Assembly (NCBI GenBank): GCA_902536455.1
Contig: CACAXN010000001.1
Location: 1 to 64,000, forward strand
From: an uncultured Prochlorococcus sp.
Lineage (GTDB): Bacteria > Cyanobacteriota > Cyanobacteriia > PCC-6307 > Cyanobiaceae
Length of the DNA: 64,000 nt
Direction: 5' to 3'
Position 1 is the stretch's first letter. Each line of letters opens with the position of its first letter. The position numbers were made by a program, and so were the translations under genes. Positions 19,951 to 29,716 of the stretch are shown piece by piece. The notes below the pieces were generated by a model, which worked only from the letters and a program-made list of their open reading frames with translations, made no database searches and had not been told where the DNA came from.

Positions 19951-20094
19951 ATGAAGTATCAAAAAGAAAAAAAAATATTTTTTCGGGAAAGAATCCATTC
20001 TTTAAATATCTTTCTTTTTTTAGGATTTAATCTTTCACTTATTTCTATCTTAGGTTTTATTTGGTTTAATTCTGCAATTGAAAATGTAGTTTAA
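19951..20094 (+). CDS. Small single-span membrane protein (47 aa)
   Basis: MKYQKEKKIFFRERIHSLNIFLFLGFNLSLISILGFIWFNSAIENVV; one hydrophobic helix. Confidence 0.5.
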   Translation: MKYQKEKKIFFRERIHSLNIFLFLGFNLSLISILGFIWFNSAIENVV

Positions 20095-20145
20095 AATTTT
20101 GAATTTTTTGTATATTAAAGTTATCTTTAAAAAATTAATTATATT

Positions 20146-21462
20146 TTGAGCATAGGATATTTACAAAGAAAGGCAGCTTGGGAAATTTTATTAAAAGTTA
20201 GTTCTGGTGATTTTTCTGATCATGCTCTTGAAAAGGTTTTAAAAAATTATCAATTTAATCCTCTTGATATAGCCTTTATTACAGATTTATCTTTTGGATG
20301 CATAAGGTATAGAAAATTTCTTGATCTTTGGACGGATCATACATCAAAAATTACTCATAAAAAGCAGCCTCCAAAGTTAAGATGGCTTCTACATATAGGT
20401 TTGTATCAACTATTGAAAATGGATAAAATCCCATTTCCTGCTGCTATTTCTACTACTGTAGAAGTAGCTAAAAAAACAGATCTAAATGGTTTAGCGGGAA
20501 CTGTAAATGCGATATTGAGAAATGCATCAAGAAAATTAGAACAAAAAATCTTTCCGGAATTATCTTCTGATAGAAAAGAAAGAATTTCATATCTTGAATC
20601 ATTTCCATTATGGCTTGTGAAGGATCTTTATAAATGGGTCGGCAATAGCGAGGGTGAAAATATCATTAAGGCATTTAATAAAAAACCATCAATTGATTTG
20701 AGAATTAACCAATTAAAAACTAATTTAGATAACTTTTTGAAAGTACTTCATGAAAATAAAATTGATGCTGAAATTATTAAAGATTTACATAATGGAATTA
20801 CTTTAAAATCTAATCCAAGATCTATAAAAAATTTACCAGGCTATAGTGATGGACTTTGGACAATTCAAGATAGATCTTCTCAGTGGATAGCGCCTCTCTT
20901 AAATCCAAAAGAAGGTGAAAAGATTTTAGATGCTTGTGCAGCTCCAGGAAGTAAGTCTACCCATCTTGCAGAATTAACAAATGATAGTGCTGAAATCATT
21001 GCCGTAGATAGATCAGCAAAAAGATTGAAAATACTGCAATCAAATTTAGAAAGGTTAAATTTGAAATCTGTTAATACCATTAAGGCTGATGCTACGAGTT
21101 TGATTGAATTAAATCCTAAGTTTATATCTTATTTTGATAAGATTTTATTAGATGCCCCATGTTCAGGCATTGGAACTCTATCCAGGAATCCAGATTCTAG
21201 ATGGTCTTTAAGTAAAGAAAAAATAAAGTCTTTAACTTTATTACAGGAAAAACTTTTAGAGAGAATTTTCCCTCTTTTGAAAAAAGATGGTATTTTAGTT
21301 TATTCAACTTGTACTATTTGTCCTGATGAAAATAATCTATTAATTGAACGATTTATTGAAAAAAACAAAACTTTAAAATTGGTTAGTCAAAAGCAAATTT
21401 TACCAAGCTTGGATTATCCTGGTGATGGATTTTATTCTGCAATAATTTCTTATAAATCTTAA
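20146..21462 (+). CDS. rsmB: 16S rRNA (cytosine-C5) methyltransferase, Sun/RsmB family
   Basis: LDACAAPGSKSTHLAEL, LLDAPCSGIGTLSRNPD, VYSTCTICPDEN. Confidence 0.95.
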   Translation: MSIGYLQRKAAWEILLKVSSGDFSDHALEKVLKNYQFNPLDIAFITDLSFGCIRYRKFLDLWTDHTSKITHKKQPPKLRWLLHIGLYQLLKMDKIPFPAAISTTVEVAKKTDLNGLAGTVNAILRNASRKLEQKIFPELSSDRKERISYLESFPLWLVKDLYKWVGNSEGENIIKAFNKKPSIDLRINQLKTNLDNFLKVLHENKIDAEIIKDLHNGITLKSNPRSIKNLPGYSDGLWTIQDRSSQWIAPLLNPKEGEKILDACAAPGSKSTHLAELTNDSAEIIAVDRSAKRLKILQSNLERLNLKSVNTIKADATSLIELNPKFISYFDKILLDAPCSGIGTLSRNPDSRWSLSKEKIKSLTLLQEKLLERIFPLLKKDGILVYSTCTICPDENNLLIERFIEKNKTLKLVSQKQILPSLDYPGDGFYSAIISYKS

Positions 21463-21471
21463 AAATATAAT

Positions 21472-23250
21472 TTATTTTTTAATTGGAATTTTATTAATTT
21501 CAGATATGAACTTCTTCCATAAATAAGCTGCATTCCCACTAGATAATTCAGATTCCTTGTTATCGTCGTAACCTATCCAGATCCCTGTTGTAAGGTTATC
21601 AATGGAACCAATAAACCAGAGATCTTTATTTCCATCTGATGTTCCTGTTTTCCCATAAATTTTCTTTCCTTTTATGAAGGCTGCTTTTGAAGTTCCTTCT
21701 TTTACAGATTTTTCAAGAAGTTTATTTATTTTTTTGTTTATTTTTAAATCTAATATTTTCTTGGAAATAGATTTATTTTCCCAAATAGGTTGTTTTTTAA
21801 ATGATTCTATTTTTTCTATGATTTCAGGGCTTTGAATCTTCCCATTATTGTTTATTGCAGAATATGCATTTGTGATGTTTAAAAGATTATCTCCGTAGGC
21901 GCCAATAGCTAATGATGGGAATTCCTCAAACTCTTGCTTGTAACCTAGTCCAAATGAATTCGCTAAATTAATAATATTTTTTAAGCCGATTTTTTTTGTT
22001 ATTGATATTGGAACGATATTTGATGAACTTTTAAATGATTCAATCAAAGATATTGAACCTCTATAGTCTTCTGAAAAATTTTTTGGGCAATAACTTTCCC
22101 AGCATATTGGTAAGTCTTCAAATTTATCGCTTAATTTTATTCCTTCTATTAATGCAGCAGCATAAGGGATTATTTTAAAAGTAGAACCTAAAGGTCTTAC
22201 AGATGAAATCACTCTATTGTATTCATTAATTGATGGATTTTTGCTGGTTATCATTGTCCTGATTAGTCCTGTGTTTGATTCGATAGATAACAGACCAAAT
22301 TCAACTTCTTTAGGCCCTGCGTATCTTGATATTTTTTGACCTTTTTCTTGCCAATCTTTGTTGATAGAAGATTTAATTCTTAAAAACTTATAATCATTTA
22401 TACTTCCAATTTTTTTATCTGTTTCCTGAAGAATAAAGTTTATTAGTAATTTATCATCTAAAAAATTATTAGCTGTTTGATAATTTAACTTTATTTTTTC
22501 TTTAATAGCCTTATTCTTATTTGCAAGAGAAATATATCCATCAACATACATTGATTCAAGAACTTTATTTCTATTTCTAATAGCTATTTCTAAATTTTGA
22601 TAAGGTGAATAAATTGATGGAGCTGGAGCTAATCCTGCAAGTAATGCGATCTCTGATAATGTTAATTCTTCTATAAATTTTCCAAAATAAACTTGGGCAG
22701 CCTCGTCTACCCCGTATGCTCCTGATCCTAGATAAATATTATTTAAATATAATTTTAAAATTTGATTTTTGTTATATCTAAATTCAAGTATGAGTGATAT
22801 AAATATTTCTTTGATTTTTCTTTGAAAACTTAAATCATTATTTAGAAAAAGTAATCTAGCAACTTGTTGTGTAATCGTACTTCCTCCCTCTTTAACATAA
22901 CCACTTCTAATATTTTGAATAAGGGCACGAGAAATACTTTTTAAATCTATTCCATTATGTTTATAAAATCTTTTATCCTCAGAAGATATAAAAGAATATT
23001 TAAGAAAAAATGGAATTTTATGATAACTATTATTTATTTCAAATTTGCGGCTTAATTTGCTTAGTATCTTATTATCAGAAGATGATATTACGTAAGAATA
23101 TTTGGTTTGCCGAGACTTTTTATTTTTAGAAACGTCAAATTTTAAGGTACTAAATATTAGACTATAAAAATAAAAAGATATTCCAGAAAAAATTAATATT
23201 GGAATTATTAAAACAAAAGATTTGAATTTAATCTTTTGCACCTTAAGCAA
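21472..23250 (-). CDS. Class A penicillin-binding protein (transglycosylase/transpeptidase)
   Basis: SSEDKRFYKHNGID, EGGSTITQQVAR, RPLGSTFKIIPYA (SxxK), KTGTSDGNKDLWFIG. Confidence 0.94.
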   Translation of the reverse strand: MLKVQKIKFKSFVLIIPILIFSGISFYFYSLIFSTLKFDVSKNKKSRQTKYSYVISSSDNKILSKLSRKFEINNSYHKIPFFLKYSFISSEDKRFYKHNGIDLKSISRALIQNIRSGYVKEGGSTITQQVARLLFLNNDLSFQRKIKEIFISLILEFRYNKNQILKLYLNNIYLGSGAYGVDEAAQVYFGKFIEELTLSEIALLAGLAPAPSIYSPYQNLEIAIRNRNKVLESMYVDGYISLANKNKAIKEKIKLNYQTANNFLDDKLLINFILQETDKKIGSINDYKFLRIKSSINKDWQEKGQKISRYAGPKEVEFGLLSIESNTGLIRTMITSKNPSINEYNRVISSVRPLGSTFKIIPYAAALIEGIKLSDKFEDLPICWESYCPKNFSEDYRGSISLIESFKSSSNIVPISITKKIGLKNIINLANSFGLGYKQEFEEFPSLAIGAYGDNLLNITNAYSAINNNGKIQSPEIIEKIESFKKQPIWENKSISKKILDLKINKKINKLLEKSVKEGTSKAAFIKGKKIYGKTGTSDGNKDLWFIGSIDNLTTGIWIGYDDNKESELSSGNAAYLWKKFISEINKIPIKK

Positions 23251-24190
23251 CTAAAAAACTATGTCCTATCGCTAAAGCTGTAACTAACATTCCAGTTATA
23301 AGGAACGGTTGGGCACTTGCTTGATATTTGACATCAAACTTTAAAGGATCTCTTAGTAACCACATATCTTGAAATGTAATTTGTGGAATTACCAATAAAA
23401 CCAAAATTACAGAGGCTAAATGTTGACCAATAATGACTAATACTACAACCATTGCTAATTGAAAAATGTCAATTAGTCCTGCACTTATTCTACTTGCATT
23501 TTTAATTCCAAATACTACTGGTAAAGAATTTAAGCCTAGCTTTGAGTCTCCTTCAACACTTTTGAAATCATTAATAACAGCTATTCCAAGTCCTGAGAGG
23601 CTATAAGCAAGTGTTAGTATCGCCGTCACGATAGTTAATTTCCCAAACAAGGCCTGTCCTGCCCACCAAGGTAAAGCTATATAAGATGCTCCTAATGCAT
23701 AATTTCCAAGCCAACCATTCTGTTTTAATTTGAGTGGTGGAGCAGAATATATATAACTAACAAAGGAACCTCCTAATGCCAAAAGTAACACGGAGGGGAA
23801 GCTGTGATTAGCATATAAATCTAATAGAAAAGCAACTATTAAACCAGCTATAAGTAATACCCAGATTTGTATTTTTACATCTTTAATTGAAATTTTGCCA
23901 GAAGGAATTGGTCTATTTGGTTCATTAATTGCATCAATTTCTTTATCAAAAAAATCATTTATGGTTTGGGTATAACCAGCCAAAAGTGGTCCACTCATCA
24001 ACATACATGCCAATGAAGCTAGAACATTACTAAATGTCCATTCAAAATTCCCACTTGCAGCTGCTCCACAAATAACCCCCCATATCAAAGGGATCCACGT
24101 TATGGGTTTCATTAACTGTATGCGGAGTTTCCATATGCTTGATGTTTCAGAGGCACCCTTAATTCCTAATAGTTGTTTTGGATCATTCAC
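23243..24190 (-). CDS. chlG: Chlorophyll synthase
   Basis: UbiA-family: TQTINDFFDKEIDAINEPNRPIPSG, AVINDFKSVEGDSKLGLNSLPVVFG. Confidence 0.95.
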   Translation of the reverse strand: MNDPKQLLGIKGASETSSIWKLRIQLMKPITWIPLIWGVICGAAASGNFEWTFSNVLASLACMLMSGPLLAGYTQTINDFFDKEIDAINEPNRPIPSGKISIKDVKIQIWVLLIAGLIVAFLLDLYANHSFPSVLLLALGGSFVSYIYSAPPLKLKQNGWLGNYALGASYIALPWWAGQALFGKLTIVTAILTLAYSLSGLGIAVINDFKSVEGDSKLGLNSLPVVFGIKNASRISAGLIDIFQLAMVVVLVIIGQHLASVILVLLVIPQITFQDMWLLRDPLKFDVKYQASAQPFLITGMLVTALAIGHSFLVA

Positions 24191-24198
24191 TTTACTCT

Positions 24199-24423
24199 TT
24201 AACCTTTCTCAATTTCTTCTGGGAAAAACCAATTTTGCTCACCATTCTGAAATTTTGCGGTGATCCCAATACTCCTGCCGTCTGTCATTTTATATCCTGT
24301 TATTTCGGCTTTCGGATTAGAGGATATTTGATCAATTAATTTAGCTGGTAGTCTATCTTTTACTTTGTTAATGTTAATTTTAATTTTACTACCGATTTTG
24401 GGTAATAATTTTGTTTCAGCCAT
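24199..24423 (-). CDS. Conserved cyanobacterial hypothetical (DUF2862-like)
   Basis: IGSKIKININKVKDRLPAKLIDQISSNPKAEITGYKMTDGRSIGITAKFQNGEQNWFFPEEIE. Confidence 0.75.
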   Translation of the reverse strand: MAETKLLPKIGSKIKININKVKDRLPAKLIDQISSNPKAEITGYKMTDGRSIGITAKFQNGEQNWFFPEEIEKG

Positions 24424-24482
24424 AAGAGGTAAAATGGAAGCTATTATGCAAGATTAACAGCATTTGGACTATTTTTACTAAA

Positions 24483-25253
24483 ATGGTAGCTCTTCGTTTA
24501 ATTCCTTGTTTAGATGTCGCCAATGGCAGAGTCGTTAAAGGTGTAAATTTTGTTAACTTGAGAGACTCAGGTGATCCTGTTGAATTGGCTTGCAGATACT
24601 CTGATGAAGGCGCAGATGAATTGGTATTTTTAGATATTAGAGCAAGCGTGGAAAATAGAAATACATTAGTTGACCTTGTTTCTAGGACAGCAAAATCAGT
24701 AAAAATTCCTTTTACAGTAGGTGGAGGTATAGATTCTGTTTCTTCTATTTATGATCTTTTAAGAGCAGGAGCTGATAAAGTGAGTTTGAATTCCTCAGCC
24801 GTAAGAAATCCTGATTTAATTTCTGAAAGTTCTAGAGAATTTGGTAATCAATGCATCGTTATAGCAATTGATGCTCGAAGAAAAGTTGATAAGGTTGGAG
24901 AGTGGGAGGTATATGTGAAAGGAGGGAGAGAAAATACTGGTATAGATGTATTAAGTTGGGCAAAGAAAGTTGAGGAGTTAGGCGCAGGGGAAATATTGCT
25001 TACTTCAATGGATGGTGATGGAACACAGAATGGATATGATTTAAATTTGACAGAATCTGTTGCAAATATTGTTGATATCCCAGTAATTGCTTCCGGAGGG
25101 GCAGGTTGTTTAGAAGATATCTATGATGTTTTCAATGAAGGCAGGGCATCTGCCGCACTTTTAGCATCATTACTTCATGATAAGAAACTTACTCTACAAG
25201 AAATAAAAACTTTCCTTCTCGAAAAAAATCTTCCAATTAGACCATATGAATAA
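24483..25253 (+). CDS. hisF: Imidazole glycerol phosphate synthase cyclase subunit
   Basis: [42 protein letters not shown]. Confidence 0.97.
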   Translation: MVALRLIPCLDVANGRVVKGVNFVNLRDSGDPVELACRYSDEGADELVFLDIRASVENRNTLVDLVSRTAKSVKIPFTVGGGIDSVSSIYDLLRAGADKVSLNSSAVRNPDLISESSREFGNQCIVIAIDARRKVDKVGEWEVYVKGGRENTGIDVLSWAKKVEELGAGEILLTSMDGDGTQNGYDLNLTESVANIVDIPVIASGGAGCLEDIYDVFNEGRASAALLASLLHDKKLTLQEIKTFLLEKNLPIRPYE

Positions 25254-25296
25254 AAATTTAATTTAATACCAAAAAAAATAAGTTAAAAATTTAAAA

Positions 25297-25998
25297 ATGA
25301 AATTTACAAAAACTATCGAAGTCAAAAATATATTTAATAAAATTTCTTATAAATATGACTTTTTAAACAATCTATTAAGTTTTGGGCTGCACAGATTATG
25401 GAAGAGGAAATTAGTTAATTTATTGGAACCTTTAAATGGCGAAGATTGGGCTGATTTATGCTGTGGAACTGGAGATTTAGCATTCTTAATTTCTGAGAGA
25501 GTTAGTCCAAGGGGTTCAATTACTGGGATTGACAGTGCAGAGGATATCTTAAATATTGCAAAAAAAAAATCAGAGCTTAAAAAAAATAAATTTATTAAGT
25601 GGGAAATTAAAGATGTATTAGAAATTAATGGTTATTCAAAAAATTTTGATGGGATTTGCATGTCATATGGGCTTAGAAACTTAAATAATGTTGAAGAAGG
25701 AATAGAAAAAGTTTTTGATCTTTTGAAGGATAAGGGAAGGGCAGGATTTTTGGATTTTAATCACTCAACAAGAAATTCTTTATCCAATATTTTTCAGAAA
25801 ATTTATTTGAGATTAATTGTAGTAACAATTTCGCGGCTTTTTAATTTAGGTCCAGAGTACGCATATATTGAAAAAAGTATTAGTAATTTTCCAAAGAAAA
25901 ATGAGCTGATAAATATTGCTAAGGAAGTTGGATTTAAAAAAGCTGAATATAGGACTATTTTGGGGGGGCAAATGGGAATACTAATTTTAGTTAAATAA
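25297..25998 (+). CDS. menG: UbiE/MenG-type quinone methyltransferase
   Basis: VKNIFNKISYKYDFLNNLLSFGLHRLWKRKLV, DLCCGTGDLAFLIS, MSYGLRNLNN. Confidence 0.92.
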   Translation: MKFTKTIEVKNIFNKISYKYDFLNNLLSFGLHRLWKRKLVNLLEPLNGEDWADLCCGTGDLAFLISERVSPRGSITGIDSAEDILNIAKKKSELKKNKFIKWEIKDVLEINGYSKNFDGICMSYGLRNLNNVEEGIEKVFDLLKDKGRAGFLDFNHSTRNSLSNIFQKIYLRLIVVTISRLFNLGPEYAYIEKSISNFPKKNELINIAKEVGFKKAEYRTILGGQMGILILVK

Positions 25999-26003
25999 AG
26001 GAT

Positions 26004-26489
26004 TTAGTTTTTTATTTTTCTCCAACAAAAAGAACACTTTCCCCATCTTTTGATTTCGCCCTCAGGAGTAGGGGAATTACAAAGAGTACAAATGCACATA
26101 TTATTTTGATTGATTCTGCTTGGATGCTTTGCCCAAACTATCTTTGCATTAGTAGCTTTGATATTTTTATTTTTAATTTCATAATTTTGTATTATTTTTA
26201 TTTCATTCAAAGTTATTCCAATTTTCTCGATTCTCTCTTTTAATTTATGCTTGTTATAGATTAAAGCTTGGCGCCACTGTGGATGATTTACTGCAATAGT
26301 AAGTATTTTTTTTTCAATATTTAATGGTTTACATTCTTGAAAAAGTTCTAATCCGATTAAGTTCTTCCAATTTTTGTTGATTTTAGAGAGTTTATCTAAG
26401 TCTCCGTGGGATTTTTTGAAATTATCAAGACAAATTTTTAATGGATGTGGGTTCCTTCTATTCACTATTGGGAAATACTTTTTGTCCAA
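26004..26489 (-). CDS. DUF721 (DciA-like) protein with C-terminal zinc ribbon
   Basis: NWKNLIGLELFQECKPLNIEKKILTIAVNHPQWRQAL domain plus CICTLCNSP...WGKCSFCWR. Confidence 0.75.
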   Translation of the reverse strand: MDKKYFPIVNRRNPHPLKICLDNFKKSHGDLDKLSKINKNWKNLIGLELFQECKPLNIEKKILTIAVNHPQWRQALIYNKHKLKERIEKIGITLNEIKIIQNYEIKNKNIKATNAKIVWAKHPSRINQNNMCICTLCNSPTPEGEIKRWGKCSFCWRKIKN

Positions 26490-26564
26490 TTTGTAAAATT
26501 TACTTATTAAGACTAAAGTTAATCTAATCTTTAAAAAGATGCTCGTTGTTTTAATAAAAAATTT

Positions 26565-27314
26565 GTGAAAGTTATTGGACCTGCAGCTAAGACAGTTTTT
26601 TATTTAAAAAAAATTCACGGTCAATATCCAATCTGGACACTTCATCACAAAATAAAATGTAAAAGTACCGAAAATGAGCTAACAAACTTTTTTGAACATT
26701 CTGAAATAAAGAAAAATCAGCCTGTAGCTATAATCGCAAGAGAACAGTTCTCGGGGGTTGGCCAAAACTCAAAAACTTGGATTTCACCAAAAGGCGGGAT
26801 TTGGTTAAGTGCAGCTTACCCAATATTTTCAAAAGAATTTGAATGTCAAATATTTAATTTGTCTTTAGGTATTAAGTTATGTGAAATGCTTAGACAAGAG
26901 AATATAAATGTTTGTTTGAAATGGCCAAATGATATTTTTTTTGGTTCAAAAAAGTTGATTGGATTTTTACCGAGGGTTATAACAAGAGGCAAAGAAATTA
27001 TCTATGTAAGAGTGGGAATTGGCATGAATGTTTTAAATTACACTCCATCAGAAGGCATTTCATTATCAAAAGTACTTCAAACTAAGAATATTAATCAATA
27101 TTATTGGACAGCAAAAATTCTTAAAGCTTTTCATGATTCAACTGAATTTAATGAGAATAAAGAATATATGATTAAATCTGCAAATAAGTTTCTTAATAAA
27201 AGTTTTTTACCTAGTGGTTATTGTCCTAATACATGGAAAATTAAAGATATTGATTCCAATGGGAATTTAAGAATTGAGAATGAAACTCAACTGAAAGTAA
27301 TAAGAAGGTTTTGA
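26565..27314 (+). CDS. birA: Biotin--[acetyl-CoA-carboxylase] ligase
   Basis: AREQFSGVGQNSKTWISPKGGIWLSAAYP, LKWPNDIFFGSKKLIGFL, GIGMNV. Confidence 0.88.
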   Translation: MKVIGPAAKTVFYLKKIHGQYPIWTLHHKIKCKSTENELTNFFEHSEIKKNQPVAIIAREQFSGVGQNSKTWISPKGGIWLSAAYPIFSKEFECQIFNLSLGIKLCEMLRQENINVCLKWPNDIFFGSKKLIGFLPRVITRGKEIIYVRVGIGMNVLNYTPSEGISLSKVLQTKNINQYYWTAKILKAFHDSTEFNENKEYMIKSANKFLNKSFLPSGYCPNTWKIKDIDSNGNLRIENETQLKVIRRF

Positions 27315-27316
27315 AT

Positions 27317-28003
27317 TTAATTAACTTTTAATTCAACTATTCTTCCATCCTTAAATTTGGCTATTTTTTTTGCGCGATTTGCAACTTCATCTTCATGGGT
27401 AACTAAAACTATAGTTATTCCAGATTCATGCAGTTTATCAAAAAGATTTAGTACATCTTCAGTTGTTTTTGAATCTAATGCTCCAGTAGGTTCGTCTGCT
27501 AATAATATTGCAGGGTTATTGATTATTGCCCTCGCAATAGCCACTCGTTGTTGTTGCCCTCCGGATAATTGGTTTGGACGATTGTTCATTCTTTCTGAAA
27601 GGCCAACTTTTTTTAGGGCATTTTTTCCTCGTTCTAATCTTTGCTCAGGCTCAATACCAGCATAAATCATCGGCAAAATTACGTTTTCAAGTGCAGTTGC
27701 ATCTGAAAGGAGATGAAATTGTTGAAAAACGAAGCCTAATTTTTGGTTACGTATTTCCGCTAGCTCATCATCAGATAAGTTCTCGACAGGGACACCATTT
27801 AATTTATAAACACCTTCAGATGGTCTATCTAGACATCCAATAATATTCATAGCTGTACTTTTACCTGAGCCACTAGCTCCCATTACAGCTAAATAATCAC
27901 CCTTATAAATTTCTAAGTTTATGCTGTTTAAGGCTTTAACAGTTAGCTCATCTTTCCCATATGTTTTAGATATACTTTCTAAGCTTGCGACTTTCTTTGA
28001 CAT
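27317..28003 (-). CDS. ABC transporter ATP-binding protein (DevA/LolD/MacB type)
   Basis: GASGSGKSTAMNIIG Walker A, QLSGGQQQRVAIARAI signature, ILLADEPTGALD. Confidence 0.93.
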   Translation of the reverse strand: MSKKVASLESISKTYGKDELTVKALNSINLEIYKGDYLAVMGASGSGKSTAMNIIGCLDRPSEGVYKLNGVPVENLSDDELAEIRNQKLGFVFQQFHLLSDATALENVILPMIYAGIEPEQRLERGKNALKKVGLSERMNNRPNQLSGGQQQRVAIARAIINNPAILLADEPTGALDSKTTEDVLNLFDKLHESGITIVLVTHEDEVANRAKKIAKFKDGRIVELKVN

Positions 28004-28020
28004 TTATTTAAAAATTCTTT

Positions 28021-29541
28021 TTAGGAAATATTGTTTGCTGTAGCAATAATATCTTTTAAGAAAGGAGTTTCTGAAACTGCTGTGTTAGCTAATTTAAAAA
28101 GAGGATTAGATAGGATTCCTCCAAGAGCAGTTACCGCCACGCAAGTGTAAAGTGCAATTCTCAAAGGAGGTAATCCTACAATTCCCCAATTAATTTCCGG
28201 ATATGATTTGACTATTTCAGAAGCTTCTTGTGGTTCTTTTACAACCATCATTTTTATTACTGATATGTAGTAATAAATAGATATAACTGAAGTTACTAAT
28301 CCAACTATTACTAAAAGATATTGATGATTTGCCCAACCTGCAAAGAACAAATATATCTTCCCAAAAAATCCTAACATTGGAGGTAGACCTCCAAGTGATA
28401 GAAGGCAAAGGCTTAAGCCTAACGTAATGAGAGGATCTTTTTGGTAAAGTCCTGAATAATCAAGAATTCTGTCAGAACCAGTTCTTAGTGAGAAAAGTAT
28501 TACGCATGAAAATGCACCCAAATTCATAAATAAATATGCAGCCAAATATAAAACAGCAGCTGATAAACCATCCTGTGTACCAGATACTATTCCAATCATT
28601 ACAAATCCGGCTTGTCCAATGGAACTGTAAGCTAGCATCCTTTTCATTGAGGTTTGAGCTAGAGCTACAACATTTCCTAGAGCCATGCTCAAGATGGCCA
28701 AAATAGTAAATAGAAGTTTCCATTCCTCATCGAAAGAAGAGAAAGTAGTGCTTAATATTCTTATTGCAAATGCAAACCCTGCTGTTTTTGAACCAACAGA
28801 TAAAAAAGCTACTACAGGTGTAGGTGATCCCTCATATACATCAGGAGTCCATTGATGAAAAGGAACTGCAGCTATCTTAAATGCAACAGTTGATAATACA
28901 AATACAAGAGCTAAAGAAGTAATGAAGGATGGCTTGTTGATAATTTCTAAACCAATAGTTGCCAAGTTTGTTGAACCACTTAATCCATAAAGGAAAGAAG
29001 AGCCATACAAATAGACGGCAGCAGCAGCTGACCCAATAAGCAAATATTTTAAAGCTGCCTCTGAACTTCTTGGATCTCTCTTGAGATAACCAGAAAGTAA
29101 ATAGCTAGCTACCGATAGAGTCTCAAGAGATATAAATACACTAATAAGGTCAGTAGATCCACACAAAAGCATTGCTCCAAGGGTGGCCGAAAGAACTATT
29201 GCAGCAAACTCGCCAATTGGGCTACCACTTTGTTCTGTATACCGCCAACTTATAAGTAAAGATATTAAGGTTGATAAAGAAATTATTGCTCTAAATGCGA
29301 TTGCCAAATTATCTGAATTAAAGGACCCAAGGAATGCGCTTTCTACAGGATTACTCCATTGCAATGCCAAACTAATCAGAGAGCTGCCAATTGATAAATA
29401 GCAAATTATTGGTGCCCATTTTGATGCAGTTTTTTCTCCAGCTAAATCTACAAGAAGTGTTCCAACAATACCTAATAAAATAAAAGCCTCTGGAATAATG
29501 GCTTGAGCATTTAAATTAATTGTAAAGATTTCGTTGGGCAC
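28021..29541 (-). CDS. ndhB: NAD(P)H-quinone oxidoreductase subunit 2
   Basis: Multi-span Nqo14-family; [69 protein letters not shown]. Confidence 0.97.
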   Translation of the reverse strand: MPNEIFTINLNAQAIIPEAFILLGIVGTLLVDLAGEKTASKWAPIICYLSIGSSLISLALQWSNPVESAFLGSFNSDNLAIAFRAIISLSTLISLLISWRYTEQSGSPIGEFAAIVLSATLGAMLLCGSTDLISVFISLETLSVASYLLSGYLKRDPRSSEAALKYLLIGSAAAAVYLYGSSFLYGLSGSTNLATIGLEIINKPSFITSLALVFVLSTVAFKIAAVPFHQWTPDVYEGSPTPVVAFLSVGSKTAGFAFAIRILSTTFSSFDEEWKLLFTILAILSMALGNVVALAQTSMKRMLAYSSIGQAGFVMIGIVSGTQDGLSAAVLYLAAYLFMNLGAFSCVILFSLRTGSDRILDYSGLYQKDPLITLGLSLCLLSLGGLPPMLGFFGKIYLFFAGWANHQYLLVIVGLVTSVISIYYYISVIKMMVVKEPQEASEIVKSYPEINWGIVGLPPLRIALYTCVAVTALGGILSNPLFKLANTAVSETPFLKDIIATANNIS

Positions 29542-29716
29542 TTAATTAAATTGGATTAAATTAGATGTTTGATTTTAAGGGTCTAAGAGTTAATCTTAAC
29601 TTGATTATAATTTGTGGGTATGATTTTTGAAATTTTCAGAAGAAAATACTTGAAAAAGCTTCAAATAATCATAATATGCCCTAACAGAACAAAAACACCA
29701 ATTTTTGAAATAAACC

